A DNA stretch of 64,000 bases from Sphingomonas sanguinis. GTDB lineage: Bacteria > Pseudomonadota > Alphaproteobacteria > Sphingomonadales > Sphingomonadaceae. Where the stretch lies: the NCBI RefSeq assembly GCF_019297835.1, contig NZ_CP079203.1, positions 1,213,001 to 1,277,000 on the forward strand, in the 5' to 3' direction. Positions 10,010 through 18,491 of this stretch are shown in pieces. Every line of letters begins with the position of its first letter. Position 1 is the first letter of the stretch. The notes beneath the pieces were generated by a model. That model saw only the letters and a list, made by a program, of their open reading frames with translations, did no database searches and was not told the origin of the DNA. A program made the translations under genes and the position numbers.

Positions 10010-11752
10010 TTAGCCGCGACGCGGACCGCGCGGGCCGCCCTGGGTGGGACGCGGCGCGTAGCGGCGCGGGCCGCCGGGGCCACCGGCCGGACGACCGCCC
10101 ATCGGACGGTTGCCGCCCGGACCACGACGCGGACCGCCGCCATGACCCGACCCACCGGCGGGCGGGCCATCGGCCTGCTCGATCGCGATATCGTCCTCGG
10201 CATGGTCCGCCTCGGTCCGCTTCAGCGCGGCGATGAAGCGCGATGCCAGCGCGGACGGGATCTCGAACAGCGTCTCGTTGGGCTGGATGCGGATCGCGCC
10301 GATCTCGTTGCGGGTGATGTGCCCGCGACGGCAGATCAGCGGCAGCAGCCAGCGCGGATCGGCATTCTGGCTGCGGCCGACGCTCATGCGGAACCAGGCG
10401 GTGTCGTCGAACCCTTCGCGACGCTCGCGCGGGGCCGGGGCGTCACCCTCGACCAGTTCCTCGGCCTGGGGAAGTGCTGCGCGATGCGCGCGGACCAGCG
10501 CGGCGGCGATGTCCTCGGGCGACTTTTCGGCGAGCAGGCGGGTCGCCAGTTCGCGATCACCCTCGTCCACTTCGACCGGCGCGAGCAGCGCGGCAAGCAG
10601 ACGCTCGCGGTCCTGCGCGCGGATTTCCTCCAGCGTCGGCGCACGACGCCACTCGGCATCGATGCGGGCGCCGCGCAGCATCCCCTCGACCCGGCGACGG
10701 CGCGGGTACGGCACGATCAGGATCGCGGTGCCCTTGCGACCGGCGCGGCCGGTGCGACCCGAACGGTGCTGCAACGCCTCGGCATCGCGAGGGATTTCGA
10801 CGTGGATGACCAAAGTCAGGCCGGGCAGGTCGATACCGCGCGCCGCGACGTCGGTCGCGACGCAGACGCGGGCGCGCCCATCACGCAGCGCCTGCAGCGC
10901 ATGGTTGCGCTCGTTCTGCGAATGCTCGCCCGACAGCGCCACCGCCGAGAAACCGCGCTCGACCAGGCTGGCGTGCAGATGGCGGACATTGTCGCGCGTG
11001 GCGCAGAACAGGATCGCGACCTCGGCCTCGTGCAGGCGCAGCAGGTTGACCACCGCCGCCTCGATATCGGCGGGGGCGACCGTTACCGCCTGATAGGCGA
11101 TGTCGGCATGGCCCTTGTCCTCGCTGATCGTCTCGATCCGCTTGGCATTGGTCTGGTAGCGCTTGGCGAGCTGCACGATCGGGCGCGGCATGGTCGCCGA
11201 GAAGAGCAGCGTGCGGCGCTCGGACGGCGTGCCGTCGAGGATCTGCTCCAAATCTTCGCGGAAGCCCATGTCGAGCATCTCGTCCGCCTCGTCGAGGACG
11301 ACGAACTTCAGCGACGACAGGTCGAGCGCACCGCGCTCCAGATGGTCACGTAGACGGCCCGGCGTGCCGACGACGATGTGGGTGCCATGGCTGAGCGCGC
11401 GACGTTCGCGCGAGGCGTCCATGCCGCCGACGCAGGTTGCGATGCGCGCGCGGGCACCGGCATAAAGCCATTCCAGCTCGCGGCTGACCTGCAGCGCCAG
11501 CTCGCGCGTCGGCGCGATGACCAGCGCCATCGGCGCGCCCGGCTGGGGCAGGTGATCGCCGCCGTTCAGCAACTCGCTCGCCATGGCGAGGCCGAAGGCG
11601 ACGGTCTTGCCCGAACCGGTCTGGGCGGACACGATCAGGTCGCGACCCTGGGCGTCATCCTCGATGACGGCGGCTTGGACCGGGGTCGGCGCGGTATAGC
11701 CACGCGCGGAAAGGGCAGCCGACAATACCGGCGGCAAGGCAGAAAAAGGCAT
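10010..11752 (-). CDS. DEAD-box RNA helicase with DbpA-type RNA-binding domain and RGG tail
   Basis: About 580-aa ATP-dependent RNA helicase. Motifs in order: Q motif GYTAPTPVQ (about 17-25), Walker A AQTGSGKT, PTRELALQV, TPGRL, DEAD in VLDEADEM, SAT, then the second RecA domain with ATDVAARGIDLPGL and HRSGRTGRAG. Residues around 450-520 match the DbpA RNA-binding domain (MSVGRSQNADPRWLLPLI), which in relatives targets 23S rRNA, and the tail is Gly/Arg/Pro-rich (RGG-like). I start at ATG 11752 because GGAG precedes it by seven bases and it begins the Q-motif helix. Likely roles are ribosome assembly or cold adaptation (inference). Confidence 0.93.
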   Translation of the reverse strand: MPFSALPPVLSAALSARGYTAPTPVQAAVIEDDAQGRDLIVSAQTGSGKTVAFGLAMASELLNGGDHLPQPGAPMALVIAPTRELALQVSRELEWLYAGARARIATCVGGMDASRERRALSHGTHIVVGTPGRLRDHLERGALDLSSLKFVVLDEADEMLDMGFREDLEQILDGTPSERRTLLFSATMPRPIVQLAKRYQTNAKRIETISEDKGHADIAYQAVTVAPADIEAAVVNLLRLHEAEVAILFCATRDNVRHLHASLVERGFSAVALSGEHSQNERNHALQALRDGRARVCVATDVAARGIDLPGLTLVIHVEIPRDAEALQHRSGRTGRAGRKGTAILIVPYPRRRRVEGMLRGARIDAEWRRAPTLEEIRAQDRERLLAALLAPVEVDEGDRELATRLLAEKSPEDIAAALVRAHRAALPQAEELVEGDAPAPRERREGFDDTAWFRMSVGRSQNADPRWLLPLICRRGHITRNEIGAIRIQPNETLFEIPSALASRFIAALKRTEADHAEDDIAIEQADGPPAGGSGHGGGPRRGPGGNRPMGGRPAGGPGGPRRYAPRPTQGGPRGPRRG

Positions 11753-11962
11753 GGGGACTCCAACAGAAAAAGGAGCGCGTACCGCCGAACCAAGGGACCC
11801 ATCCCTCTTAGTTGGCGGATACACCCATGCGGCACGGGTGAATGTTTGCGTTCCGTGAAAGCGTGGCCCTTTACACTATTGCGCGGAAAACTCAAGCCGT
11901 GCTTGCGGTGAACCGATCGGCCCGCCATGGAGCCGCGCCATGACCCTGTGCGTTGATCCCCA

Positions 11963-12418
11963 ATGAGTGTCGCCTTTCGCCGCGAATCCGATGAGGAACA
12001 TCTCGAACCCAAATTCGAGCTGCCCATTCCGCCCGGCCCCAATCTGGTCACGCCGCGCGGGCTAGAACTGACTCGCGCCAAGGTGACGGAAGTCGAGGCC
12101 GCCGTTGCCGCCGCGACCGACGACGAGGAACGCACCCGGCTCCAGCGCGAACTGCGCTATTGGAACACCCGCGCCGCCACTGCGGAGCTGGCGCCCGCTC
12201 CCGCCGAGGATGAAGTGGGGATCGGCAGCATGGTGACGATCCGGCTCAACGGCCAGACCAAGACGCTGACCATCGTCGGCCATGACGAGGCCGATCCCGC
12301 ACACGACCGCATCGCCTATGCCGCGCCGCTGGCACGCGCGCTGATGGGGGCGATGGCGGGGGAAATGGTGGCGTTCGGGGGGAAGGCGGACGCGGTGGAG
12401 GTGGTGGAGGTCGAGTAG
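11963..12418 (+). CDS. GreA/GreB-like transcript cleavage factor
   Basis: 151-aa protein of the GreA/GreB family. Residues about 30-75 form a charged coiled coil (LTRAKVTEVEAAVAAAT..LQRELRYW), and the C-terminal half (about 85-150) is the FKBP-like domain with GIGSMVTIRLNGQTKTLTIVG. Gre factors enter the RNA polymerase secondary channel and stimulate cleavage of backtracked RNA. The extended N-terminus and divergence from canonical GreA suggest a paralogue, so I give no symbol. It lies divergent to the helicase gene. Confidence 0.85.
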   Translation: MSVAFRRESDEEHLEPKFELPIPPGPNLVTPRGLELTRAKVTEVEAAVAAATDDEERTRLQRELRYWNTRAATAELAPAPAEDEVGIGSMVTIRLNGQTKTLTIVGHDEADPAHDRIAYAAPLARALMGAMAGEMVAFGGKADAVEVVEVE

Positions 12419-12429
12419 CCCCCTCCTCT

Positions 12430-12550
12430 TCCTTCTGCATCCCCTCCCGCAGGCGGGAGGGGACCGAGGGGAGGGCAAGGGGTCTCACGGAGACCATCGC
12501 CCGTGGCGCGGCCCTCCCCCATCCCCTCCCGCCTGCGGGAGGGGCGTGCC
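12430..12550. repeat. palindromic repeat family A, copy 2 (two cores)
   Basis: Two 22-bp palindromes of the cctcccgcctgcgggagg family lie at 12441-12462 and 12523-12544 in opposite centre orientation, with ggtctcacggagacc between them. This is the same composite as near 290-556 and 22011-22190. It lies between two plus-strand genes. Confidence 0.8.
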
Positions 12551-12604
12551 AAGCGGCTACCGTAAACGCTATCTCTAGCGCCCGATCCCTTCTAAACCCC
12601 CGCC

Positions 12605-13792
12605 ATGCAACACTATGACGCGATCATCCTCGGCGCGGGAGCGGCGGGGCTTATGGCTGCCGCCACCGCCGGGCAGCGGGGGCGGCGGGTACTGGTCGTC
12701 GACCATGCCGAGGCGCCGGGCAAGAAGATCCTGATTTCGGGCGGCGGACGGTGCAACTTCACCAATATCGGCACCGTGCCCGACCGTTTCCTGTCGGCCA
12801 ACCCGCATTTCGCTAAGTCGGCGCTGGGCCGCTACACGCCCGCAGACTTCCTGGCGCTGGTCGAGGCGCATGGCATCGCTTGGCATGAAAAGACGCTGGG
12901 CCAGTTGTTCTGCGACGGATCGGCGCGGCAGATCGTGGCGATGCTGCTCGACGAATGCGACCGGGCGGCGCGGTCCGGCGGCGTGGTCGACATCGCGCTC
13001 GGTCAGTCGATCGAAGCGGTCGCGCATGACGGCATGCAGTTCCACGTGACGCACGGCAGCAAGGCCGCAACCGCCCCCCGCCTGATCGTCGCGACCGGCG
13101 GGCCGAGCATCCCGAAGATGGGTGCGACCGGCTATGCCTATGATCTTGCCCGCCAGTTCGGGTTGAAGGTGGTCGAGCCGCGCCCTGCCCTCGTACCCCT
13201 GACGCTTGGCGGCGAGGAGACGCTGTTCCGCTCGCTCTCGGGCGTCGCGTCGGAGGTCGTCGCGCGCGCGGGCAAGACGCGGTTCCGCGAGGCGGCGTTG
13301 TTCACCCATCGCGGCCTGTCCGGCCCGGCGATCCTGCAAGTCTCGTCCTATTGGCGGCACGGCGAGGCCATAGGCATCGACTTCCTGCCCGATTGTGCGC
13401 CCGACTGGCTGGTCGCACTCAAGCGCAGCCAGCCCCGCACCAGCCCACGCCGGGCACTCGGCCAGCATCTGCCCGACCGGCTGGCGGAGACGCTGGCGGA
13501 GCGACTGGCGCTGCCGAACGAACTGGGCGCGGCGACCGACAAGCTGCTGGCGGCGGCACAGGGACGGCTCGCCGACTGGACCTTCCACCCCAATGGCAGC
13601 GAGGGTTATGCCAAGGCCGAGGTGACGGTCGGCGGTGTCTCCACCGCCGGGCTGTCGTCACGGACGATGGAGGCCAAGGCGGTGCCCGGGCTGCACTTCG
13701 TCGGCGAGGCGGTGGACGTCACCGGCTGGCTGGGCGGGTACAATTTCCAATGGGCCTGGGCGAGCGGCCGCGCAGCGGGCGAGGCGGTTTGA
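12605..13792 (+). CDS. HI0933/BaiN-type FAD-dependent flavoprotein
   Basis: 395-aa flavoprotein of the HI0933/YhiN group (TIGR03862-like). A Rossmann FAD motif GAGAAGLMAA begins at residue 9. The family signature KKILISGGGRCNFTN follows at about 38-52, and the C-terminal GWLGGYNFQWAWASG motif closes the FAD site. The fold is that of NAD(P)H-dependent oxidoreductases, but the physiological substrate is not established. It is monocistronic and converges on a SPOR-domain gene. Confidence 0.88.
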   Translation: MQHYDAIILGAGAAGLMAAATAGQRGRRVLVVDHAEAPGKKILISGGGRCNFTNIGTVPDRFLSANPHFAKSALGRYTPADFLALVEAHGIAWHEKTLGQLFCDGSARQIVAMLLDECDRAARSGGVVDIALGQSIEAVAHDGMQFHVTHGSKAATAPRLIVATGGPSIPKMGATGYAYDLARQFGLKVVEPRPALVPLTLGGEETLFRSLSGVASEVVARAGKTRFREAALFTHRGLSGPAILQVSSYWRHGEAIGIDFLPDCAPDWLVALKRSQPRTSPRRALGQHLPDRLAETLAERLALPNELGAATDKLLAAAQGRLADWTFHPNGSEGYAKAEVTVGGVSTAGLSSRTMEAKAVPGLHFVGEAVDVTGWLGGYNFQWAWASGRAAGEAV

Positions 13793-13805
13793 TTTGGAAA
13801 AACGC

Positions 13806-15107
13806 TCAGAGCGAGGCGATGCCGATCCCCGGCCGTGCCCATTGCGCCATATGGTCGTCGGCCTGACGCCGGACGAAGCAGGCCCCACCCGCCGCGCGGT
13901 AGCGATGGCAGAGTGAGTCGGCATCGGCGCGGCTGAGACCGCCGACCGACAGGCGGTAAAGTTGCTCGCCCGACAGGCGCACCGTGCCGCTTTGTGGGGT
14001 ATAGCCCGACAGGCCGTCGAAGCGGCGGGTCAGCTGGCCCCAGGCCTTCTGTGCACCGTCCGCCTTGCCGAAAGCGCCGATCTGGACATTCCAGTCGCCG
14101 CGACGATGGGCGACGACCCGCCGCTCCTCCGCGCGACGCAGCAGGGCGGGCGCGGTGACGGGGCCTGCCGCGATACGCTCCATCGACGGCTGGGGCTGGT
14201 CGTCGCGCTGGGCCGAGCGTGTGGCGCTCATGGGCAGCGGTTGAACGACGTCCTGACGCGCGGCGAAGAGGATCCCCGGCGCCGCCGGTTCGGCAGCGGC
14301 GGGCTTAGGATCGGGCTGGGGCAAGGCCTGAACCATGTCCTGCACCACCGCCGCAGACGGTGCGCCGTTCAGCGCCAGCGTGATCGGCTGGCCGGTATCG
14401 ACCGTCTGCTTCACGCCCAGCAGCGAGGAGACCCTGTCGGCCGGGCTGGTATTGGCGGCGAAGTCGGCCCATTCGCGCATCCGCACCTCGACATCGGCAG
14501 GCGCCATGTCCGCCGACGCGGCCATGCGCGCCATATCCCATTGCCCCGACAGCGCCAGCGCGAGCGCGAGATTCTGTCGCGCCTTGACGCTCGCCCCCGG
14601 CTCACGCGCGGCGGCGGTCAGCAAACGGACGCCCTCGCCCGGCGCTCCGGCCAGCGCCAGAGCAAGCCCCAGATCGGCGGCCGGAATGACCGAGGCATGG
14701 CTATCGAGCAACGTTCTGGCCCCCTCGCCATTGCCGCCCGCGATCATCGCCAGTGCGAGGTTCAGCGCGGCGCGGCCATCCGCCGGGTCGAGCTGCAACG
14801 CGTCGGTAAAGGCCTGTCGCGCCGAGGCGAAGCGCCCCGCCTGAAGATAGCTTTGCCCCAGCAGCGAACGATAGCCCGCATCCCTGGGATCGGCGGCGAC
14901 CAGCCGTTCGGCCAGCGCCACGGCGGCGGTGCCGTCGCGCTGCGCCAGGACCCGGCGGGTCTGGTCGGCAAGGGCTGCGGTGGCCCTGGCTGGGCTGACC
15001 TCCTGCTTCAGCCGGGCGGTACGCGGGCCGGTCGCGGTGCAGCCCGCCAGAATCAACATGCCGACGCTGCAGGACAAAAGAGTGCGGAACGTGGTCATCT
15101 TGGTCAT
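13806..15107 (-). CDS. SPOR-domain TPR lipoprotein
   Basis: About 433-aa envelope protein. It starts with a lipoprotein signal (lipobox LAGC, Cys at about 23), followed by tetratricopeptide-like helices (about 35-240, with the repeat AGYRSLLGQSYLQAGRFASA), a low-complexity linker and a C-terminal SPOR domain (about 355-430: VQIGAFGKADGAQKAW...YRLSVGG). SPOR domains bind denuded septal peptidoglycan, so the protein may act at the division site or in envelope assembly. Start at ATG 15107; ATG 15098 is an alternative. It is divergent from another SPOR gene at 15287. Confidence 0.85.
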   Translation of the reverse strand: MTKMTTFRTLLSCSVGMLILAGCTATGPRTARLKQEVSPARATAALADQTRRVLAQRDGTAAVALAERLVAADPRDAGYRSLLGQSYLQAGRFASARQAFTDALQLDPADGRAALNLALAMIAGGNGEGARTLLDSHASVIPAADLGLALALAGAPGEGVRLLTAAAREPGASVKARQNLALALALSGQWDMARMAASADMAPADVEVRMREWADFAANTSPADRVSSLLGVKQTVDTGQPITLALNGAPSAAVVQDMVQALPQPDPKPAAAEPAAPGILFAARQDVVQPLPMSATRSAQRDDQPQPSMERIAAGPVTAPALLRRAEERRVVAHRRGDWNVQIGAFGKADGAQKAWGQLTRRFDGLSGYTPQSGTVRLSGEQLYRLSVGGLSRADADSLCHRYRAAGGACFVRRQADDHMAQWARPGIGIASL

Positions 15108-15286
15108 CCGGTCCAGCCCAAGAGGAAGGCCATCGATACGCCCGGCGCACGACCCCATTCCCCGATCGGCCCCCGTGCTAGGCCCCCAGCCCATAAGGAA
15201 CGGTTAACCCCTCACTGTCAGCTTTACCCGCAGCCAGTCGCGCGGCATGGATGATGGCGCGTGCAACAAGGGCGGAAGGACGAAAC

Positions 15287-16399
15287 ATGATGCGCAGATT
15301 CCCGATCGGCAGCATGGTCTTACCCGCCACGCTTCTCACCGCCGCTCTGATCGCCACGCCCGCCATGGCGGCCCCGGATGTGAAGGCCGGGGTCGATGCC
15401 TGGGCGCAGGGCGATTATCGCAAGGCAGTCGAGGAATGGCGCGGTCCCGCCGTGGCGGGCGATGCCGATGCGCAGTTCAACCTGGCCCAGGCCTATAAGC
15501 TGGGTCGCGGCGTGCCGCTTGACCCCGCGCTCGCCGAAAGCTGGTTCCGCAAGGCCGCCGTCCAGGGCCATGTCCAGGCGGCCGACAATTACGGCCTCGC
15601 GCTGTTTCAATCAGGCAAGAAGGCCGAGGCCGCCCCCTGGCTGGAAAAGTCCGTCGCGCATGGCGAACCACGCGCGCAGCTGGTGCTGGGCACGATGCTG
15701 TTCAACGGCGACGGCGTGCCCCGCGACTATCCGCGCGCCTATGCGCTGATGACGCTGGCGTCGCAGGCGGGGCTGCAAGCCGCGTCGCAGACGCTGGCGC
15801 AGATGGACCAGTATATCACTCCGCCCGACCGCCAGCACGGCGTCGAGCTGGCCCAGCAATATCGCGCCCGCCTGGCCGCCCTGCCCGCTCCCGCCGCCAG
15901 CGCGCCGAAGCGGGTGACGGTGGGCACCGAACCGTCGCCGGTCAAGGCCGCCGATACGCCGGTCCGTACCGCTGCGCAGCCCCGCCCGACGGTGCAGCCG
16001 GTGCCGATCACGCCGTCACGCCCGGCGACGTCGGGCTATGGCGCGAGCTATCCTGCACCCGGCACGCCCGCGAGCCAGACGCCGCCGGTTCGCGAGGAGG
16101 CGGCCGACCTGATCGACCGGCGCAAGCCCGTTGCGCCGCCGCCCGCACCGCGCCCCGCCAAGCCGACCCCGGCTCGCTCAACCAGCGGGCCCTGGCGTAT
16201 CCAACTCGGCGCCTTCCGCGATCGCGGCAATGCCGACGCGCTCTGGCAACGAGTGCGGGGGCGCCTCAGCGGTGCGCAGCCCTATTTCGTGACGGCGGGC
16301 GGCGTCACCCGGCTTCAGGCAGGCGGCTATGCCAATCGTGCCGCCGCGCAAACCGCGTGCAGCCGCTCGGGCCAGCCTTGCGTGGTGGTCGCGCCGTAA
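15287..16399 (+). CDS. secreted Sel1-repeat protein with C-terminal SPOR domain
   Basis: About 370-aa protein with a Sec signal peptide (cleavage after ATPAMA, about residue 24). Sel1-like repeats follow (about 35-170: GDADAQFNLAQAYKLGRG, GEPRAQLVLGTMLFNGDG), then a Pro/Ala/Thr linker, and a C-terminal SPOR domain beginning WRIQLGAFRDRGNADALW (about 300-370). Two Cys near the C-terminus (ACSRSGQPC) could form a disulfide. Start at ATG 15287, preceded by GGAAGGA. It is transcribed divergently from the SPOR lipoprotein at 13806, and the pair probably shares a regulatory region. Confidence 0.85.
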   Translation: MMRRFPIGSMVLPATLLTAALIATPAMAAPDVKAGVDAWAQGDYRKAVEEWRGPAVAGDADAQFNLAQAYKLGRGVPLDPALAESWFRKAAVQGHVQAADNYGLALFQSGKKAEAAPWLEKSVAHGEPRAQLVLGTMLFNGDGVPRDYPRAYALMTLASQAGLQAASQTLAQMDQYITPPDRQHGVELAQQYRARLAALPAPAASAPKRVTVGTEPSPVKAADTPVRTAAQPRPTVQPVPITPSRPATSGYGASYPAPGTPASQTPPVREEAADLIDRRKPVAPPPAPRPAKPTPARSTSGPWRIQLGAFRDRGNADALWQRVRGRLSGAQPYFVTAGGVTRLQAGGYANRAAAQTACSRSGQPCVVVAP

Positions 16400-16408
16400 T
16401 AGAGCCTA

Positions 16409-16530
16409 TTCCTCCCCTGTAAGGGGAGGTGGCAGGCCGAAGGCCTGACGGAGGGGGGTCGCGCTATCGAGAGGGGGACACCCCTCCGACGCGCTAACGC
16501 GCGCCACCTCCCTTACAAGGGGAGGAATGA
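16409..16530. repeat. inverted repeat family B, copy 2
   Basis: The outer arms cctcccctgtaaggggagg and cctcccttacaaggggagg are each self-palindromic and related to one another. Inside lie ggcaggccgaaggcctgacgg and a GC-rich hairpin around cgcgctaacgcgcg. The aggcctgacgg phrase recurs at about 34000 and 35281. The element separates two convergent genes and has no coding potential. Confidence 0.75.
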
Positions 16531-16542
16531 CTGGACTGCCCT

Positions 16543-17484
16543 TTAACCGACCACCCACTCCGCGCTCGGAATGCCCTGCGCATAAAGCAGCGTGGTCAGG
16601 TCGCCATGGTCGATCCGCGCCGCCGCCGCGCCCGCGACGATCGGCTTGGCGCGGTATGCGACGCCCAGGCCTGCCCGGCGGATCATCGCCAGATCGTTGG
16701 CCCCGTCGCCCACCGCCATGCTGTCCGCCGCATCGATGCCCAGTTCGTCCAGCGCGGCGAGCAGCGTCTTTTCCTTGGTGTCCGACCCGACGATGGGCTT
16801 GCGCACCGTACCGGTCAGCTTGCCGTGCGCGATCTCGAGGTAATTGGCGATGGCACGGTCGAAACCGATCTCGGCCGCGACCGGCTCGGCGAAGCGGGTG
16901 AAGCCGCCCGACACCAAGATCGCATGGCCGCCGCGCGCCTTCATCGTGCGGACCAGCGCGCGAGCCCCGGCCATCAGTTTGACCCGCTCGGCCAGGCATT
17001 GTTCGATGACGTGCTCGTCCAGCCCTTCGAGCAGCGCGACCCGCGCGTCGAGGGCAGCGGCGAAGTCCAGTTCGCCGCGCATGGCGCGTTCGGTGACCTC
17101 GGCCACCTGCTCCTTGATCCCGGCATAATCGGCCAGTTCGTCGATGCATTCGACGGTGATCATGGTCGAATCCATGTCGGCGACCAGAAGGCGCTTTTCC
17201 CGATTGGCGGCAGGCTGGACGATGACATCAAGCGTCAGGTCCTGTCCGTATCCGCCCTTGGCGATCGCACAGGCGCGTTGCTTCAAGCCGTTTGCGAGTT
17301 CCGCGCAGACGCTCGCCGAAAAGCCGTCAGCGGGTTGGAACGTCAGATCGAACGCGCGGCCTTCGTCCAGCCACTCCCCCGAAACCAGCCGTCCCGCCCT
17401 CGATTCGCCATCGAATTCATAGGCGACGTCAGAAAGCATCGCGGCGTCGAAGGTCTGATCGGCTATGTAGGTCGCAATGAACAC
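16543..17484 (-). CDS. serB: phosphoserine phosphatase
   Basis: 313-aa SerB of the HAD superfamily, catalysing the last step of serine synthesis. The nucleophile motif is LLVADMDSTMI (DxDST, about residues 98-108), followed by the ILVSGGFTRFAEP motif and VGDGANDLAMI near 255-265. An N-terminal ACT-like region (about 1-85) precedes the phosphatase domain. The frame is open much further upstream, but a GTG at 17484 with GGGAGAG 7-8 bases before it gives the family-like N-terminus. That start overlaps the divergent miaA start by eight bases. Confidence 0.93.
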   Translation of the reverse strand: MFIATYIADQTFDAAMLSDVAYEFDGESRAGRLVSGEWLDEGRAFDLTFQPADGFSASVCAELANGLKQRACAIAKGGYGQDLTLDVIVQPAANREKRLLVADMDSTMITVECIDELADYAGIKEQVAEVTERAMRGELDFAAALDARVALLEGLDEHVIEQCLAERVKLMAGARALVRTMKARGGHAILVSGGFTRFAEPVAAEIGFDRAIANYLEIAHGKLTGTVRKPIVGSDTKEKTLLAALDELGIDAADSMAVGDGANDLAMIRRAGLGVAYRAKPIVAGAAAARIDHGDLTTLLYAQGIPSAEWVVG

Positions 17485-18406
17485 AATGGCTCTCCCGAAT
17501 GTCGCGCTCATCGCAGGGCCGACCGCCAGCGGCAAGTCCGCATTGGCGCTCGATCTGGCGAAGGCGACTGGCGGCACGATCATCAATGCCGATTCGGCGC
17601 AGGTGTACCGGGACCTGTCGATCCTGACCGCCCGCCCCTCGTGCGACGAAGTGACGCAGGCGCCGCACCGGCTGTTCGGCCATGTCGACGGCGCCGACAC
17701 CGGCTATTCGGCGGCGCGCTGGGCCGCCGAGGCCAGTGCAGCGATAGACGACAGTGTGGCAGCAGGATCGCTGCCCATCCTGGTCGGTGGCACCGGCCTG
17801 TATATGCGCACTCTGCTCGACGGGATCGCTCCGGTGCCGGAGATCGATCCCGATATTCGCGCGGAGGTTCGTGCCCTGCCCGTCTCGGACGCGCATGATG
17901 CCCTATCGCACGAGGACCCCATCGCCGCCGCCCGGCTCAACCCCGCCGACACCACCCGCGTTGCCCGCGCGCTGGAGGTGGTGCGTTCGACCGGCCGCCC
18001 GCTGCACGAATGGCAGGCGCGCAAGGAGGGCGGCATCGGCAACCGCATCGCCCTCTCCGCCGTCATCCTGCTGCCCGACCGCGACTGGCTGAACGCACGG
18101 ATCGACCGGCGTTTCGGCGAGATGCTGGATGAAGGACTGGACGAAGCCGCCGCACTCCTCGCCCGTCCCGACCTGCCCGCCGACGCCCCCATCCGCCGCG
18201 CGATCGGCGTGCCGGAGGCCGCCGCGCTGCTGGCGGGCACCATGACCCGCGCCGAGGCGGAGGCTGCGGGCGCGCTCGCGACAAGGCGTTATGCCAAAAG
18301 GCAATTTACCTGGTTCCGTCACCAGCCCGGCCCCGGCTGGACCGCGATTTCCGACACGGCTCCCAATGTGCGACGCAACATAATAGAAACTTTATTGCGC
18401 AATTGA
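17477..18406 (+). CDS. miaA: tRNA dimethylallyltransferase
   Basis: 309-aa MiaA, which adds a dimethylallyl group to N6 of A37 in tRNAs reading U-starting codons. It has a P-loop LIAGPTASGKSALA (about residues 10-23), the catalytic Asp segment INADSAQVYRDL (about 39-50), the VGGTGLYMRTLLDG substrate channel motif near 103-116 and the KRQFTWFRHQPG zinc-free C-terminal motif. ATG 17477 and ATG 17486 are both possible. It reads away from serB, and the two start regions overlap. Confidence 0.96.
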   Translation: MNTMALPNVALIAGPTASGKSALALDLAKATGGTIINADSAQVYRDLSILTARPSCDEVTQAPHRLFGHVDGADTGYSAARWAAEASAAIDDSVAAGSLPILVGGTGLYMRTLLDGIAPVPEIDPDIRAEVRALPVSDAHDALSHEDPIAAARLNPADTTRVARALEVVRSTGRPLHEWQARKEGGIGNRIALSAVILLPDRDWLNARIDRRFGEMLDEGLDEAAALLARPDLPADAPIRRAIGVPEAAALLAGTMTRAEAEAAGALATRRYAKRQFTWFRHQPGPGWTAISDTAPNVRRNIIETLLRN

Positions 18407-18430
18407 CGGTTGACGCGCACTTTTTAAACT
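18403..18430 (+). promoter_or_regulatory. possible housekeeping promoter of ilvB
   Basis: TTGACG (18403-18408) and TAAACT (18425-18430), separated by 16 bases, resemble a sigma-70 promoter. They lie at the very end of miaA and about 60 bases before the ilvB start. A second TTGACG at 18410 is less well spaced. I found no short peptide rich in Val, Leu or Ile in the leader. Confidence 0.35.
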
Positions 18431-18491
18431 TGTAGCCGCGCCATTCCCGACACGCCCCGTCAGCGGGCACGGACGCAGAAGGACGAAGACG

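Noticed and set aside
18407..18491. Attenuator before ilvB
   Set aside because: No short frame rich in Val, Leu or Ile and no clear terminator; only a possible promoter remains.
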